A stretch of DNA of 64,000 bases from Mycobacterium bourgelatii (GCF_010723575.1 NZ_BLKZ01000001.1:5208001-5272000); one strand, 5' to 3'. Positions 46,684-56,294 are shown, counted from the stretch's first letter. Program-made: numbers and translations. The notes: generated by a model from the letters alone, not told the origin.

Positions 46684-47880
46684 ATGAACGAGTACACCGG
46701 CCAGCGCCACCGCGTGGTCGTCATCGGCGGCGGATATGCCGGAACGATGGCCGCCAATCACCTACGGATGCGCGACGACGTCGACATCACCCTGGTCAAC
46801 CCCCGCCCCGAATTCGTCGAGCGTGTCCGGCTGCACCAGTTGGTAGCGGGCACCGGCACGGCGACCGCCGATTACGGCACGCTGCTCGGCGAGGGCATCC
46901 AGTTGGTCGTCGACAGTGCCGAGCGCATCGACGCCGAGGCTCGGCGGGTAGAGCTGGCCTCGGGTGCCGCGCTCGACTACGACTACCTGATCTACGCCGT
47001 CGGCAGCACCGGCGCCACCCCCATCGCCGTGCCCGGTGCGGCCGAATTCGCTTACTCCGTCGCCGATTACGAAAGCGCGACCCGGCTGCACTACACCCTC
47101 GTCGACGTGCACCCGGACAGTCCGGTCACCGTCGTCGGCGCCGGCCTGACGGGCATCGAGGTCGCCTCCGAGCTGGCCGAGGAGGGGCGTTCGGTCACCT
47201 TGATCTGCGGCGGCATCCTGGGTCCGTCACTGAGCGCGCGCGGCCGCCGGTCGGTCGCCAAGCACCTGCGCAAACTCGGCGCAAATGTGCTCGAAGACGC
47301 TAGCGTCAGTGAGGTGCGGTGGGACTCGGTGATTCTTGCCGACGGCACCAGGCTGCCCAGTGCGGTGACGATCTGGACGGCCGGCTTCGGTGTGCCGGAC
47401 CTGGCCAGCCGCAGCGGGCTTCGCACCGACGCGCTGGGTCGGCTGCTCACCGACGAGACGCTGACCAGCATCAGTGACGACCGCATCATCGCCGCGGGTG
47501 ACTCCGCCGCACCGTCCAACCAACCCCTGCGGATGAGCTGCCAGGCCGCCTTCCCGTTGGCCGCACAGGCCGCGAACACGGTGCTCAGCCGCATCGCCGG
47601 AACCACGCCGGCGGCCCTGAACCAGGCCTTCACCGGTCAGTGCATCAGCGTCGGCCGCAGCTACGGGACCATTCAGTTGGCCCACTTCGACGACACTCCC
47701 AGGGACATGATCATCGGCGGTCGCATTGCCGCTTCGATCAAGGAAGCGGTGTGCAAGGGCACGCTGTGGCAGATTCGGCGCGAGGCCGCCAAGCCCGGCT
47801 TTTACCGCTGGCTCAAGGGCGGCAACCGCGCGGCCCAGCTGCAGGCCGTCGCGGCGGACAAGGAGGTCGTGGTCCAGTGA
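46684..47880 (+). CDS. FAD-dependent pyridine-nucleotide oxidoreductase (NDH-2-like)
   Basis: This 398-residue protein has two Rossmann signatures, VVVIGGGYAGTMAANHL at residue 9 for FAD and VTVVGAGLTGIEVASELAEE at about residue 150 for NAD(P)H, plus the C-terminal FAD motif IIAAGDSAA. It resembles type II NADH dehydrogenases but is shorter and lacks an obvious C-terminal membrane helix. The start is ATG 46684 behind AAGGAGG. It overlaps the following sigma factor gene as GTGA, so the two are translationally coupled. ECF41-type sigma factors are often encoded next to oxidoreductases or similar enzymes, which supports a functional pair. Confidence 0.9.
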   Translation: MNEYTGQRHRVVVIGGGYAGTMAANHLRMRDDVDITLVNPRPEFVERVRLHQLVAGTGTATADYGTLLGEGIQLVVDSAERIDAEARRVELASGAALDYDYLIYAVGSTGATPIAVPGAAEFAYSVADYESATRLHYTLVDVHPDSPVTVVGAGLTGIEVASELAEEGRSVTLICGGILGPSLSARGRRSVAKHLRKLGANVLEDASVSEVRWDSVILADGTRLPSAVTIWTAGFGVPDLASRSGLRTDALGRLLTDETLTSISDDRIIAAGDSAAPSNQPLRMSCQAAFPLAAQAANTVLSRIAGTTPAALNQAFTGQCISVGRSYGTIQLAHFDDTPRDMIIGGRIAASIKEAVCKGTLWQIRREAAKPGFYRWLKGGNRAAQLQAVAADKEVVVQ

Positions 47881-48782
47881 CGAACGCGACAGACGGCGGC
47901 GAGCACGCCGAAAGGTTCACCCTGCTAAGGCCATTGCTGTTCACCATTGCCTACGAAATCCTCGGATCGGCAACGGAATCCGACGATGTGCTGCAGGACA
48001 GCTATTTGCGGTGGGCCGCCGTCGATCTGTCGACCGTTCGCGATACCAAGTCCTACCTGGCCCAACTGGTCACCCGGCAGGCGCTCAACGCATTGCGGGC
48101 CGGCGCCCGCCGCCGGGAGGAGTACGTGGGGCCGTGGCTGCCCGAGCCGATACTGCTCGACGAGCAGGATCCGTCCGCCGATGTCGTGCTGGCGGAATCG
48201 GTTTCGATGGCGATGTTGGTATTGCTGGAAACCCTGAGCCCGGACGAGCGCGCGATCTTCGTGCTGCGCGAGGTGTTCGGATTCGACTACAACGAGATCT
48301 CCGACGCGGTGGGCAAGCCGGCGCCGACGGTGCGTCAGGTCGCCCACCGCGCTCGGGAGCACGTACAGGCGCGGCGCAAGAGGTTCGACGCGGTGGACCC
48401 GCAACGCAATGCGGAGCTCACCGCGCAGTTTCTGGCGACCGCCGCCAGCGGTGACGTGGAGACGCTCATGACGATGCTGGCCCCGGATGCCACCTGGATG
48501 GCCGACAGCAACGGCAAGGTGAGCGCAGCCCGTCGACCCATCGTCGGCGCCGACCGGGTGGCCAGGGCGGTCAGCGGCATGATGCGCAAGGGCGGCCAGG
48601 GGCTGCGGGTGGAGTTTGTGACCTGCAACAGCGCACCGGCGGTGCTGATGTACCTGGGTGAGCAGCTGCAAGGCGTGATCTCGGTGGAGATCATCGACGA
48701 CAAGATCACCAACTTCTACGTGATGCGCAATCCGGAAAAGTTGGCGGCGCTGGCCACCGCACGCTCGATCAGCCGCGGCTGA
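47877..48782 (+). CDS. ECF sigma factor with SnoaL-like C-terminal domain (ECF41/SigJ type)
   Basis: This 301-residue protein has sigma region 2 (RFTLLRPLLFTIAYEILGSA, DSYLRWA), region 4 (LSPDERAIFVLREVFGFDYN, then SDAVGKPAPTVRQVAHRARE) and a C-terminal SnoaL/NTF2-like domain (LTAQFLATAASGDVETLMTM) with WMADSNGKVSAA, the counterpart of the conserved DGGGK-like motif of ECF41. In that group the C-terminal domain tunes activity in place of a separate anti-sigma factor. It probably controls its own operon. The start is GTG 47877. Confidence 0.9.
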   Translation: MTNATDGGEHAERFTLLRPLLFTIAYEILGSATESDDVLQDSYLRWAAVDLSTVRDTKSYLAQLVTRQALNALRAGARRREEYVGPWLPEPILLDEQDPSADVVLAESVSMAMLVLLETLSPDERAIFVLREVFGFDYNEISDAVGKPAPTVRQVAHRAREHVQARRKRFDAVDPQRNAELTAQFLATAASGDVETLMTMLAPDATWMADSNGKVSAARRPIVGADRVARAVSGMMRKGGQGLRVEFVTCNSAPAVLMYLGEQLQGVISVEIIDDKITNFYVMRNPEKLAALATARSISRG

Positions 48783-48841
48783 AGACGGCCAGACGACAGG
48801 TCCTGGCGTGCGGAAACCCGCAGTTCTGTCAAGCTAGGGCG

Positions 48842-50116
48842 GTGCGAATCGACCGGCTCGGCGATCTAGGCGGCGCCCCCGAGGTGCTCCGCGCCGTCGG
48901 CCGAGCCACCAGTCGGCTCGGTTTGCCGCCGCCGGCCGGGCTGACCGGCGAATGGTTTGACGCGCTGGCGGTGATCGCACCGAGCGTATCCATCCAACCC
49001 GTCGACCCCACGGACGCGTTTTCGATCCCGATGGGGCCAACAGACCAGGTCGGCGGCGTTCCCGGGGCGATCGGTGGCGGTTGGGTCGGATATCTGTCGT
49101 ACCCCGACCCCGGCGCTGACGGTAAACCGCACCGGATTCCCGAAGCCGCAGGTGGCTGGACCGATTGTGTGCTGCGCCGTGACCGCGACGGGCAGTGGTG
49201 CTACGAAAGCCTCTCGGGTGCGCCCATGCCGGAATGGCTGGCCAGCACCCTGCTCGCGGTACCCGCCGCGGCACCCAGACCGGCACAGATGTGCCGAATT
49301 GAGTGGGAAAAGGGCGATCGTTCAGCACACCGCGATGGTGTGCTGAGCTGCCTCGAAGCGATCGCCGCCGGAGAGGTCTATCAGGCGTGCGTGTGCACGC
49401 AGTTCACCGGAACCGTCGTCGGATCGCCGTTGGACTTCTTTGTCGACGGCGTCGCCCGAACGTCACCGGCGCGGGCGGCCTACGTCGCCGGCGGGTGGGG
49501 CGCCGTGGCTTCGCTGTCCCCCGAGCTTTTTTTGCGCCGCCGCGGCACCAACGTCGCCTCCAGTCCCATCAAAGGCACCCTGCCGCTGGACGCGTGGCCG
49601 TCGGCGTTGCGGGCCTCTCCCAAAGAGGTCGCCGAGAACATCATGATCGTCGACCTGGTTCGCAATGACCTTGGGCGAGTGGCGATCACCGGCACGGTAA
49701 CCGTTCCCGAGCTGCTGGTGGTGCGCCGCGCGCCTGGCGTGTGGCACCTGGTGTCCACCGTCGCCGCACAGGTACCGCTCGAGGTTCCGACCTCGGCACT
49801 GCTGGACGCCGCCTTCCCGCCGGCTTCGGTCACCGGAACACCGAAACTTCGTGCCCGCCAACTCATTTCGCAATGGGAACGGAATAGGCGCGGAATATAT
49901 TGTGGCACAGTAGGTTTTGCTTCACCTGTGGCCGGGTGTGAACTCAACGTCGCCATCCGCACGGTCGAGTTCGACACTGCGGGCAACGCCGTGTTGGGTG
50001 TCGGAGGCGGGATTACCGCCGATTCCGATCCCGCCGCCGAATGGGCGGAATGCCTGCATAAAGCGGCCCCGATCGTGGACTTGCCGGTCACCGCGACGGC
50101 CATCCGGGTCGGTTAA
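48842..50116 (+). CDS. pabB: Aminodeoxychorismate synthase component I-like enzyme
   Basis: This 424-residue chorismate-binding enzyme has GEVYQACVCTQF, the PIKGT signature (SSPIKGTLPLDAWP) with its active-site Lys, ENIMIVDLVRNDLGRVA, HLVSTVAAQV, SVTGTPKLRA and the C-terminal GIYCGTVGFASP with NVAIRTVE. With an amidotransferase partner it converts chorismate and Gln to aminodeoxychorismate for folate. It occupies the M. tuberculosis Rv1005c position and marks the right boundary of the accessory block. The start is GTG 48842; the protein is slightly shorter than the M. tuberculosis one. Confidence 0.92.
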   Translation: MRIDRLGDLGGAPEVLRAVGRATSRLGLPPPAGLTGEWFDALAVIAPSVSIQPVDPTDAFSIPMGPTDQVGGVPGAIGGGWVGYLSYPDPGADGKPHRIPEAAGGWTDCVLRRDRDGQWCYESLSGAPMPEWLASTLLAVPAAAPRPAQMCRIEWEKGDRSAHRDGVLSCLEAIAAGEVYQACVCTQFTGTVVGSPLDFFVDGVARTSPARAAYVAGGWGAVASLSPELFLRRRGTNVASSPIKGTLPLDAWPSALRASPKEVAENIMIVDLVRNDLGRVAITGTVTVPELLVVRRAPGVWHLVSTVAAQVPLEVPTSALLDAAFPPASVTGTPKLRARQLISQWERNRRGIYCGTVGFASPVAGCELNVAIRTVEFDTAGNAVLGVGGGITADSDPAAEWAECLHKAAPIVDLPVTATAIRVG

Positions 50117-50245
50117 CCCAGCAAACTTTCGCTCAGAGCGAACACGTCACAATTTTTTCGTAACCGCCCCCCGAACCAGCGCGCATGCATAAGCTCGGGT
50201 GATCGATACGTGTCTTTGGCGTATTGAATCTGAGAGGGGTCCGTA

Positions 50246-51511
50246 ATGAGAGTCGCCATCGTTGGCGCTGCGGCTGCTGCCGTAGTAGGTGGGGCGCTGG
50301 CGGTCACGCCGTTGACGTTCTCCACACCGACGAAGCTGTCGACTGGGACGTGCACCGCAGGTCAGCAGTGCGATCGGCTGGCATCGGTCCTGATGCCCAA
50401 CACCGGCACGCAGCCGACACCGATCACCGGGCCGCAGACGCCGGGGGTCGTCGAGCCACCTGCGGCGATAGCGCCGGAGCCGCCGAAACCGGCCGCCGAG
50501 CCCGCAGTCGCCACGCTGCCCGGGACTGGCACTGGGGGCTCCGACCTGCTGCCGGGGAACAGCAACGTAGCCCCGGCCGCCCTGCCCCCGGCGAGCGCCC
50601 TGCCTCCGGCGGGACCCGTGGCGGACGCCGCGCTGCCACCGGGCATTGACTCGCCTGCGATCCCTGGCATCGGGCTTCCGCCCGGCATCGGGATTCCCGG
50701 CTACGGCATCCCCGGGATCGACCCCTTCGCCCTGGCCGGCGCGCCCAATGCCATAAACGGGGTGAACACGGCCTATGCGGTGGTGAATGGCCTCATTGGT
50801 ATCGGCAACAGCGCCACCGGCCTGGTGACCTCCAGCGCGCTGGCCGTCACCTATGTGGTGCTCGCCTACAACATGCTGCAGTCCTCGGGCATCTTGCCGG
50901 TGGCTAACAATGCGCTCGGCTCCATCGGCAACATCCTGCTGCCGCAGGCGGCGGCGATGCCGGCCATGGCCCTACCCGGTCTGCCCGGTATCCCCGGCCT
51001 GTCGCCGGGAAGCCTGATGGCGCTGGCGGCGGCGGGCGGTCTGCCCGGCATCGGTCTGCCGAGTCTGCCGGGCTTTGCGCCGCAGGACCTGGTGAACCTG
51101 GCGGCGAGCGTGTTGCCGAGTCTGGGTCTGCCGGCGCTGCCCCCCGGCATTGGACCGCAGGACTTGATGGCACTGGCCGCTGGTGGTCTCCCGGCGCTCG
51201 CCGGGGCCCTGCCGAATCTGGAGGCCGCCTTGCCGGGTCTCGCGGCCGCACTACCTGCCCTCGCGGCGGGTGCGCCCGGGCTGCCCGCTCTGCCGCCGCT
51301 GCCGGGGCTCGACCCCGCAATGCTGGCTGCGGCGCTGCCGCAACTGGCGGCCGCGGCGGGCATTCCGACGAGCCTTCCCGCGCTGGCCGCAGGGTTGCCG
51401 CAGGGTCTGCCTCCGCTGCCGGCGTTGCCGCCCCCGGCGTTGCCGGCACTGCCTCCGCACCCTCAGCTGTGCACGCCTGGCTTCGGCCCGATCGGGTTCT
51501 GCACGCCGTGA
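50246..51511 (+). CDS. Secreted/membrane low-complexity Pro-Gly-Leu-Ala-rich protein (Rv1004c-like)
   Basis: This 421-residue protein has a signal-type N-terminus (MRVAIVGAAAAAVVGGALAV), a short segment with two Cys (GTCTAGQQC), a Pro-rich stretch, and a long C-terminal part of imperfect repeats such as LPGLPGIPGLSPGSLMALAA and LPALAAGLPQGLPPLPALPP. It ends in CTPGFGPIGFCTP. The repeats resemble collagen-like or elastin-like hydrophobic segments, and the function is unknown. The length and position match Rv1004c as I recall it. A plausible promoter lies in the 129-bp gap after pabB, and AGAGGGG serves as ribosome-binding site. Confidence 0.85.
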   Translation: MRVAIVGAAAAAVVGGALAVTPLTFSTPTKLSTGTCTAGQQCDRLASVLMPNTGTQPTPITGPQTPGVVEPPAAIAPEPPKPAAEPAVATLPGTGTGGSDLLPGNSNVAPAALPPASALPPAGPVADAALPPGIDSPAIPGIGLPPGIGIPGYGIPGIDPFALAGAPNAINGVNTAYAVVNGLIGIGNSATGLVTSSALAVTYVVLAYNMLQSSGILPVANNALGSIGNILLPQAAAMPAMALPGLPGIPGLSPGSLMALAAAGGLPGIGLPSLPGFAPQDLVNLAASVLPSLGLPALPPGIGPQDLMALAAGGLPALAGALPNLEAALPGLAAALPALAAGAPGLPALPPLPGLDPAMLAAALPQLAAAAGIPTSLPALAAGLPQGLPPLPALPPPALPALPPHPQLCTPGFGPIGFCTP

Positions 51512-51522
51512 CCTAACGGAGC

Positions 51523-52416
51523 TTATGGCTCCGGGTCGTCATCTAGGCCGTCGTCCTCGTCCGCAGCCCGCCGGGCGAGGATGACGGCGTCATACAGCTG
51601 TCTGGTGCGCACTTCCGGGTAGGCCGCCGCAACCTCGCTGCACGCGTCCTTGATGCGGATCCCTGCGGCCACCAGGTTTTCGACCTCTTGGACCAGGGCG
51701 TCCAGCGTCGTCTCGTCGGCGGTGCGGGGGACGGCGTTCGCCCCGGCCACCACCACGGTGATCTCGCCGAGCACGCCACCAGCCGCCCACTCCGCCAGTT
51801 CGCTCAGCGATCCGCGCACCACTTCCTCGTGCACCTTGGTCAACTCACGACAGACCGCTGCCGGACGGGCGCCCCCGAGCTGCTCGACGGCGTCACGCAA
51901 GCAAGCGGCCAGCCGACGGGGCGACTCGAAGAACACCCAGGTGCGCGATTCGTCGGCCAAGGACGCCAGCCAGGCCCGACGCGCCGAACCGCGGCGCGGG
52001 GCGAACCCCTCGAAACAGAACTTGTCGGCCGGCAGTCCGGACAGGACGAGCGCGGTGGTCACCGCCGACGGCCCGGGCAGACACGTCACCGGGATTCCCG
52101 CCTCCACACACGCGGCGACCAGCCGGTAGCCGGGGTCGTTGATGACCGGCATTCCGGCATCGCTGACCACAAGTACCGTCGCACCCGACGTCATGGCCTC
52201 GACCAGGGTGGCCGCGCGGGAGGCTTCCACCCGGTCGTAGAGGCTGATCACTCGGCCGGTCAGCTGAAGGTCTAAAGCCTTGGCCAGGTTTCGCACCCGT
52301 CGTGTGTCCTCGGCCGCCACCACGTCGGCAGTGGATAGCGCTTCGATTAGTCGCGGGGAGGCGTCCGAGGGTTGGCCCAACGGGGTCGCACCGAGCAATA
52401 GGCGACCAGAGGACAT
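51523..52416 (-). CDS. rsmI: 16S rRNA (cytidine-2'-O)-methyltransferase RsmI
   Basis: This 297-residue protein has a tetrapyrrole-methylase fold and 2'-O-methylates C1402 of 16S rRNA. Visible features are GRLLLGATPLGQPSDASPRL at the N terminus, AAEDTRRVRNLAKAL, VLVVSDAGMPVINDPGYRLV, CLPGPSAVTTALVLSGLP, FCFEGFAPRR and VFFESPRRL. ATG 52416 is the family start. Its start codon shares bases with an ATG on the opposite strand (CATG at 52414-52417). The tail EDDGLDDDPEP is acidic. Confidence 0.95.
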   Translation of the reverse strand: MSSGRLLLGATPLGQPSDASPRLIEALSTADVVAAEDTRRVRNLAKALDLQLTGRVISLYDRVEASRAATLVEAMTSGATVLVVSDAGMPVINDPGYRLVAACVEAGIPVTCLPGPSAVTTALVLSGLPADKFCFEGFAPRRGSARRAWLASLADESRTWVFFESPRRLAACLRDAVEQLGGARPAAVCRELTKVHEEVVRGSLSELAEWAAGGVLGEITVVVAGANAVPRTADETTLDALVQEVENLVAAGIRIKDACSEVAAAYPEVRTRQLYDAVILARRAADEDDGLDDDPEP

Positions 52417-52441
52417 GACGGACAGAATACGATCGACACCG

Positions 52442-54028
52442 ATGACCGCCCCGTCCGAAGTCGCCGCTGCTCCAGGTGAGGACGGCAGCGCCGGCGCCGC
52501 CGGCGCCGAGGAGCGGGCGATACCCCTGGTCAGCCCGGGGCCGCGGGTGCCCGTCGCCGATTTCGGACCGACGGACCGGTTGCGCGGGTGGCTCGTGACC
52601 GGCGTGATCGCGTTGCTGGCCATCCTGACGCGCTTTATCAACCTGAATTCGCCGACGGATGCCGGCACTCCCCTGTTCGACGAGAAGCACTACGCGCCGC
52701 AGGCGTGGCAGATCCTGAACAACCACTGGGTGGAAGACAACCCCGGCTACGGCCTGGTCGTGCATCCGCCCGTCGGCAAGCAGATGATCGCGCTCGGCGA
52801 AGCCCTGTTCGGCTACACCGGACTCGGGTGGCGGTTCACCGGTGCGCTGATGGGCGTGGTCCTGGTGGTGCTGGTGACTCGGATCGTGCGACGGATCAGT
52901 CGCTCGACGCTGGTCGGCGGCATCGCAGGCATTTTGTTGATCTGCGACGGCGTCAGCTTCGTCACGTCACGGACGGCGCTGCTCGACGGTTTCCTCACCG
53001 TGTTCGTGGTCGCCGCGTTTGGTGCCCTGATCGTGGACCGAGACCAGGTTCGGCAGCGGATGCACGTCGCGCTCATGGAGGGTCGCATCGCCGAGACGGT
53101 CTGGGGTCCTCGGCTCGGTGTGCGCTGGTGGCGGTTCGGCGCCGGCGTGCTGCTCGGGCTGGCCTTCGCCACAAAATGGTCCGGCCTGTATTTCATCGCG
53201 TTCTTCGGCGCGATGTCACTGGCGTTCGACGTCGCAGCGCGGCGTCAGTACCACGTGCTGCGACCGTGGCTGGGGACCGTGCGACGGGATCTCTTCCCCA
53301 CCGGATACGCGCTTGCGCTCATCCCCTTCGGGGTCTATCTGGCCAGCTACGCGGGCTGGTTCGCGTCGGAGACGGCTATCGACCGCCACCAGGTCGGCCA
53401 GACCATCGGTCCCGACAGCATCGTTCCGCTGCCCGACGCCGTCAGGTCGCTCTGGGACTACACGGCCAAGGCTTTCCATTTCCACTCGACGCTGACCAAT
53501 TCCGCCGGCAACCACCACCCTTGGGAATCCAAGCCCTGGGCATGGCCGATGTCGTTGCGGCCGGTGCTCTACGCCATCGACCAGAACGACGTCAAAGGCT
53601 GTGGCGCGCAATCGTGTGTCAAGGCGGTGATGCTGGTCGGCACCCCGGCCATGTGGTGGCTGGCGGTGCCGGTCCTGGTGTACGCGGCCTGGCGGATGTT
53701 TGTGCGTCGCGACTGGCGATACGCGGTGGTGTTGGTCGGGTATTGCGCCGGCTGGCTGCCCTGGTTCGCCGACATCGACCGGCAGATGTACTTCTTCTAC
53801 GCCGCGACGATGGCGCCTTTCCTGGTGATGGCCATCGCGCTGATACTCGGCGACATCCTGTACCAGCCACGGCAAGGCGCAGAGAGACGCACGCTGGGGA
53901 TGATCGCCGTCTCCTGTTACGTCGCCCTGGTGGTGACGAACTTTGCCTGGTTGTTTCCGATCTTGACGGGTCTGCCCATCTCCCAGCAGACCTGGAACAT
54001 GGAGATGTGGCTGCCCAGTTGGCGATGA
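52442..54028 (+). CDS. pmt: Polyprenyl-phosphate-mannose protein mannosyltransferase (GT39)
   Basis: This 528-residue membrane protein transfers mannose from polyprenyl-P-mannose to Ser/Thr of Sec-exported proteins. It has about 10-11 helices. The catalytic loop FDEKHYAPQAWQILNN carries the Asp-Glu pair after helix 1, and VVHPPVGKQMIALGEALFGY follows. HFHSTLTNSAGNHHPWESKP and the C-terminal YFFYAATMAPFLVM are also conserved. I start at ATG 52442; an in-frame ATG at 52415 overlaps the rsmI start on the other strand and would add nine residues. Confidence 0.95.
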   Translation: MTAPSEVAAAPGEDGSAGAAGAEERAIPLVSPGPRVPVADFGPTDRLRGWLVTGVIALLAILTRFINLNSPTDAGTPLFDEKHYAPQAWQILNNHWVEDNPGYGLVVHPPVGKQMIALGEALFGYTGLGWRFTGALMGVVLVVLVTRIVRRISRSTLVGGIAGILLICDGVSFVTSRTALLDGFLTVFVVAAFGALIVDRDQVRQRMHVALMEGRIAETVWGPRLGVRWWRFGAGVLLGLAFATKWSGLYFIAFFGAMSLAFDVAARRQYHVLRPWLGTVRRDLFPTGYALALIPFGVYLASYAGWFASETAIDRHQVGQTIGPDSIVPLPDAVRSLWDYTAKAFHFHSTLTNSAGNHHPWESKPWAWPMSLRPVLYAIDQNDVKGCGAQSCVKAVMLVGTPAMWWLAVPVLVYAAWRMFVRRDWRYAVVLVGYCAGWLPWFADIDRQMYFFYAATMAPFLVMAIALILGDILYQPRQGAERRTLGMIAVSCYVALVVTNFAWLFPILTGLPISQQTWNMEMWLPSWR

Positions 54029-54045
54029 GTTCTGCGGACTGGCGC

Positions 54046-54103
54046 CGAGATTGCCGCTACGGCAGTCCTTTTACCTCCATCCACAACCACGGCGGCAATC
54101 TCG
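54046..54103. terminator. Hairpin H1 after pmt
   Basis: CGAGATTGCCG (54046-54056) pairs with CGGCAATCTCG (54093-54103). The same arms recur in hairpin H2 (54974-55031), and the pair brackets the DUF559-like gene. Confidence 0.75.
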
Positions 54104-54139
54104 CTGCAGTATGTCGGGGACGCTCAGCATGATCACTGC

Positions 54140-54987
54140 GTGACCGAAGTCTTCATTGGCAGTGAGGCTCTGGCCGGCGGCGCACCTACCCGTGGGCAGT
54201 TGCGTTGGAACTACCGGAAAGTTCATCGTGATGTCTACGTCCCACGGGACGCCCCGAGGTCGTTATGGGACAACATTCGGGCCGCCTGGTTGTGGTCAAA
54301 CCGCAGGGGTGTGATCGCCGGCCGGGCCGCCGCAGCGTTGCACGGGGCGAAATGGGTCGACGACTTTACGCCGATCGAGCTGGTGGGGCCGTTGAACCAT
54401 CCGTCGCCCGGCATCATCGTCCGGCGGGAGCGGATCAGCTCCGACGACGTCGTGGAACTCGCCGGCCTGCCGGTGACGAGCCTGGCTCGCACCGCGTTCG
54501 ATTTGGGCCGGCATCTGCCCCGCGGCGTCGCCGTCGCAAATCTCGATGCCCTCTCCAACGCGACGGGAATCTCTGCCGATGACGTAGCCGAGGTGGTTGG
54601 TCGTCATCGAGGCGCACGTGGCGTGCGGCAATGCCAGGTGGCGTTGTCTTTGATGGACGGCGGCGCCCAATCGCCAAGAGAAACCTGGCTGCGACTGGTC
54701 CTCATCGACGGCGGTCTGCCCCGACCCGTCACGCAGATTCGGGTTACCGACGGCAGGCGTGTTGCCTTCATCGACATGGGCTATGAGGAGCCAAAGGTGG
54801 GGTGGAGTACGACGGAGAGCAACATCGCACCGTCCGACCACAGTATGTCGATGACATCAAGAGATCCGAGATGGTCTACGGCCGCGGCTGGAACGTCATC
54901 AAGGTGATAAAGGAGGACCGCCCCTACATGATCGTGCAGCGGGTCGGCGACGCATTGGCACGCCGGTCAACGCCGAGATTGCCGTGA
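54140..54987 (+). pseudogene. DUF559/Vsr-fold endonuclease-like protein with N-terminal AbiEi-like region, frameshifted
   Basis: The first part (GTG 54140) has an AbiEi-antitoxin-like winged-helix region (RGVIAGRAAAALHGAKWVDD, VVELAGLPVTSLARTAFDLG), followed by QSPRETWLRLVLIDGGLPRP and VAFIDMGYEEPKVG. The frame then breaks; VEYDGEQHRTVRPQYVDDIK and MVYGRGWNVIKVIKEDR continue from 54802. One G missing in the GGGG run near 54800 explains the break, and the corrected length is about 282 residues. The break falls inside the PD-(D/E)xK-like motif (D-x-G...VEYDG), so the uncorrected product would lose its putative active site. The family is common in actinobacteria and its function is unproven. Confidence 0.82.
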
Positions 54988-55031
54988 CGGCTGTGGTTCG
55001 GGCCCAACCCACCACCATGACGGCAATCTCG
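54974..55031. terminator. Hairpin H2, bidirectional terminator before arcA
   Basis: CGAGATTGCCGT (54974-54985) pairs with ACGGCAATCTCG (55020-55031). It covers the stop codon of the DUF559-like gene and precedes the convergent arcA stop. Its arms are the same as those of hairpin H1. Confidence 0.78.
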
Positions 55032-55041
55032 ACGACGAAAG

Positions 55042-56247
55042 CTACAGGGAATCCCGCGCGACCGGACACGACATGCACCGAGGCCCGCCGCGGCCGGTGC
55101 CCAACTCGGACCCGGCGATGGTGAGCACTTCGATGCCCGCATCGCGCAGTCGGGCGTTGGTCTGCACGTTGCGCTCATAGGCGACGACGACGCCGGGCGC
55201 CAGCGCCAAGGTGTTGTTGCCGTCGTCCCACTGTTCGCGTTCGGCGACGTGCGGATCCCGTCCGGTGTCGATGACGCGCAGCTTGTCGATTCCCATGGCG
55301 TCGGCGGCGGCTTCCACGAAGGGCGCCGCATCGCTGATGGTTACGCCGTCGGACGTCCGCTTGATGGTGAACGCCGAGAGTGAGTCGACGACGTTGGCGT
55401 ACATCACCACGGTGTCGACGTCGACCATGGTGCACACCGTGTCGAGGTGCATCTGCGCGCGCTGTTGAGCGATCGGCACGGCCAGCACCGTGTGGGCGAG
55501 GTCGTCGTCAAACAAGCTGCGCGCCAACGCCTCTGCCCCGGCCGGGGTCGTCCGCTCCCCCACTCCGATGGCGACCACGCCGGGGGCGAGCAGCAACACG
55601 TCACCGCCCTCGACCGGCGCCGCCCGGGATTCGAAGGCCTTGCGCACACCGGTGAACCGCGGATGGTGGGCGTAAATCAGATCGGTCAGCGCCGCCTCGC
55701 GCACCCGCGCCGGCAGGGCCAACGACGGAATCACGATCCGCGGCCCGATCCACATCGACGAGTCCCGGGTGAACACCAGGTTGGGCAGCGGATCGATGAC
55801 GAAGTCGTCGCCACGATGCATCCGCAGTACCAGCGAGTCGTCGGTTCGAGTCTCCGGCGGCAACTCGTCGAACCTCATACCCGCGGTCAGCACGTGCGCC
55901 AAAGCCGCGGGGTCGAGCCCACGCAGATGCGCCGAAAGCTCCTGCGCCAACGGAACTCCGAGCCGGCGCGCGTCCACCGCGGAGGCCACGCCCTGCATCC
56001 GCGCCGCGCCACTGTGTTGCAGCGCCTCGGTCAGCAGGTCGGCCAGTAGCAGCACCTCGACGCCGCGCGCACGCAACAGCTCGGCGAATTGGTCGTGCTC
56101 CTCCTGCGCCCGCGACACCCAGGGCAGCCCGTCGAACAGCAGTTGGTCGTTGTTGCGCGGATTGAGTCGCTGCAGTTCGGCCCCGGGTCGATGCAGGATG
56201 GCGACGCGCAACGCCCCCACTTCGGAATCGGACCCCAACTCGACCAC
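55042..56247 (-). CDS. arcA: Arginine deiminase
   Basis: This 401-residue guanidino-modifying enzyme converts arginine to citrulline and ammonia. Motifs are [58 protein letters not shown] with the catalytic His, and the C-terminal nucleophile Cys in [11 protein letters not shown]. Neither a carbamate kinase nor an ornithine carbamoyltransferase gene is adjacent, so ATP production by a full ADI pathway is not supported here. Position and length match Rv1001. Confidence 0.95.
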   Translation of the reverse strand: MVELGSDSEVGALRVAILHRPGAELQRLNPRNNDQLLFDGLPWVSRAQEEHDQFAELLRARGVEVLLLADLLTEALQHSGAARMQGVASAVDARRLGVPLAQELSAHLRGLDPAALAHVLTAGMRFDELPPETRTDDSLVLRMHRGDDFVIDPLPNLVFTRDSSMWIGPRIVIPSLALPARVREAALTDLIYAHHPRFTGVRKAFESRAAPVEGGDVLLLAPGVVAIGVGERTTPAGAEALARSLFDDDLAHTVLAVPIAQQRAQMHLDTVCTMVDVDTVVMYANVVDSLSAFTIKRTSDGVTISDAAPFVEAAADAMGIDKLRVIDTGRDPHVAEREQWDDGNNTLALAPGVVVAYERNVQTNARLRDAGIEVLTIAGSELGTGRGGPRCMSCPVARDSL

Positions 56248-56294
56248 AGATAAACCGTAGCGGCGCGCGGCCTGCCGGTCGCGTCACACGCCCG

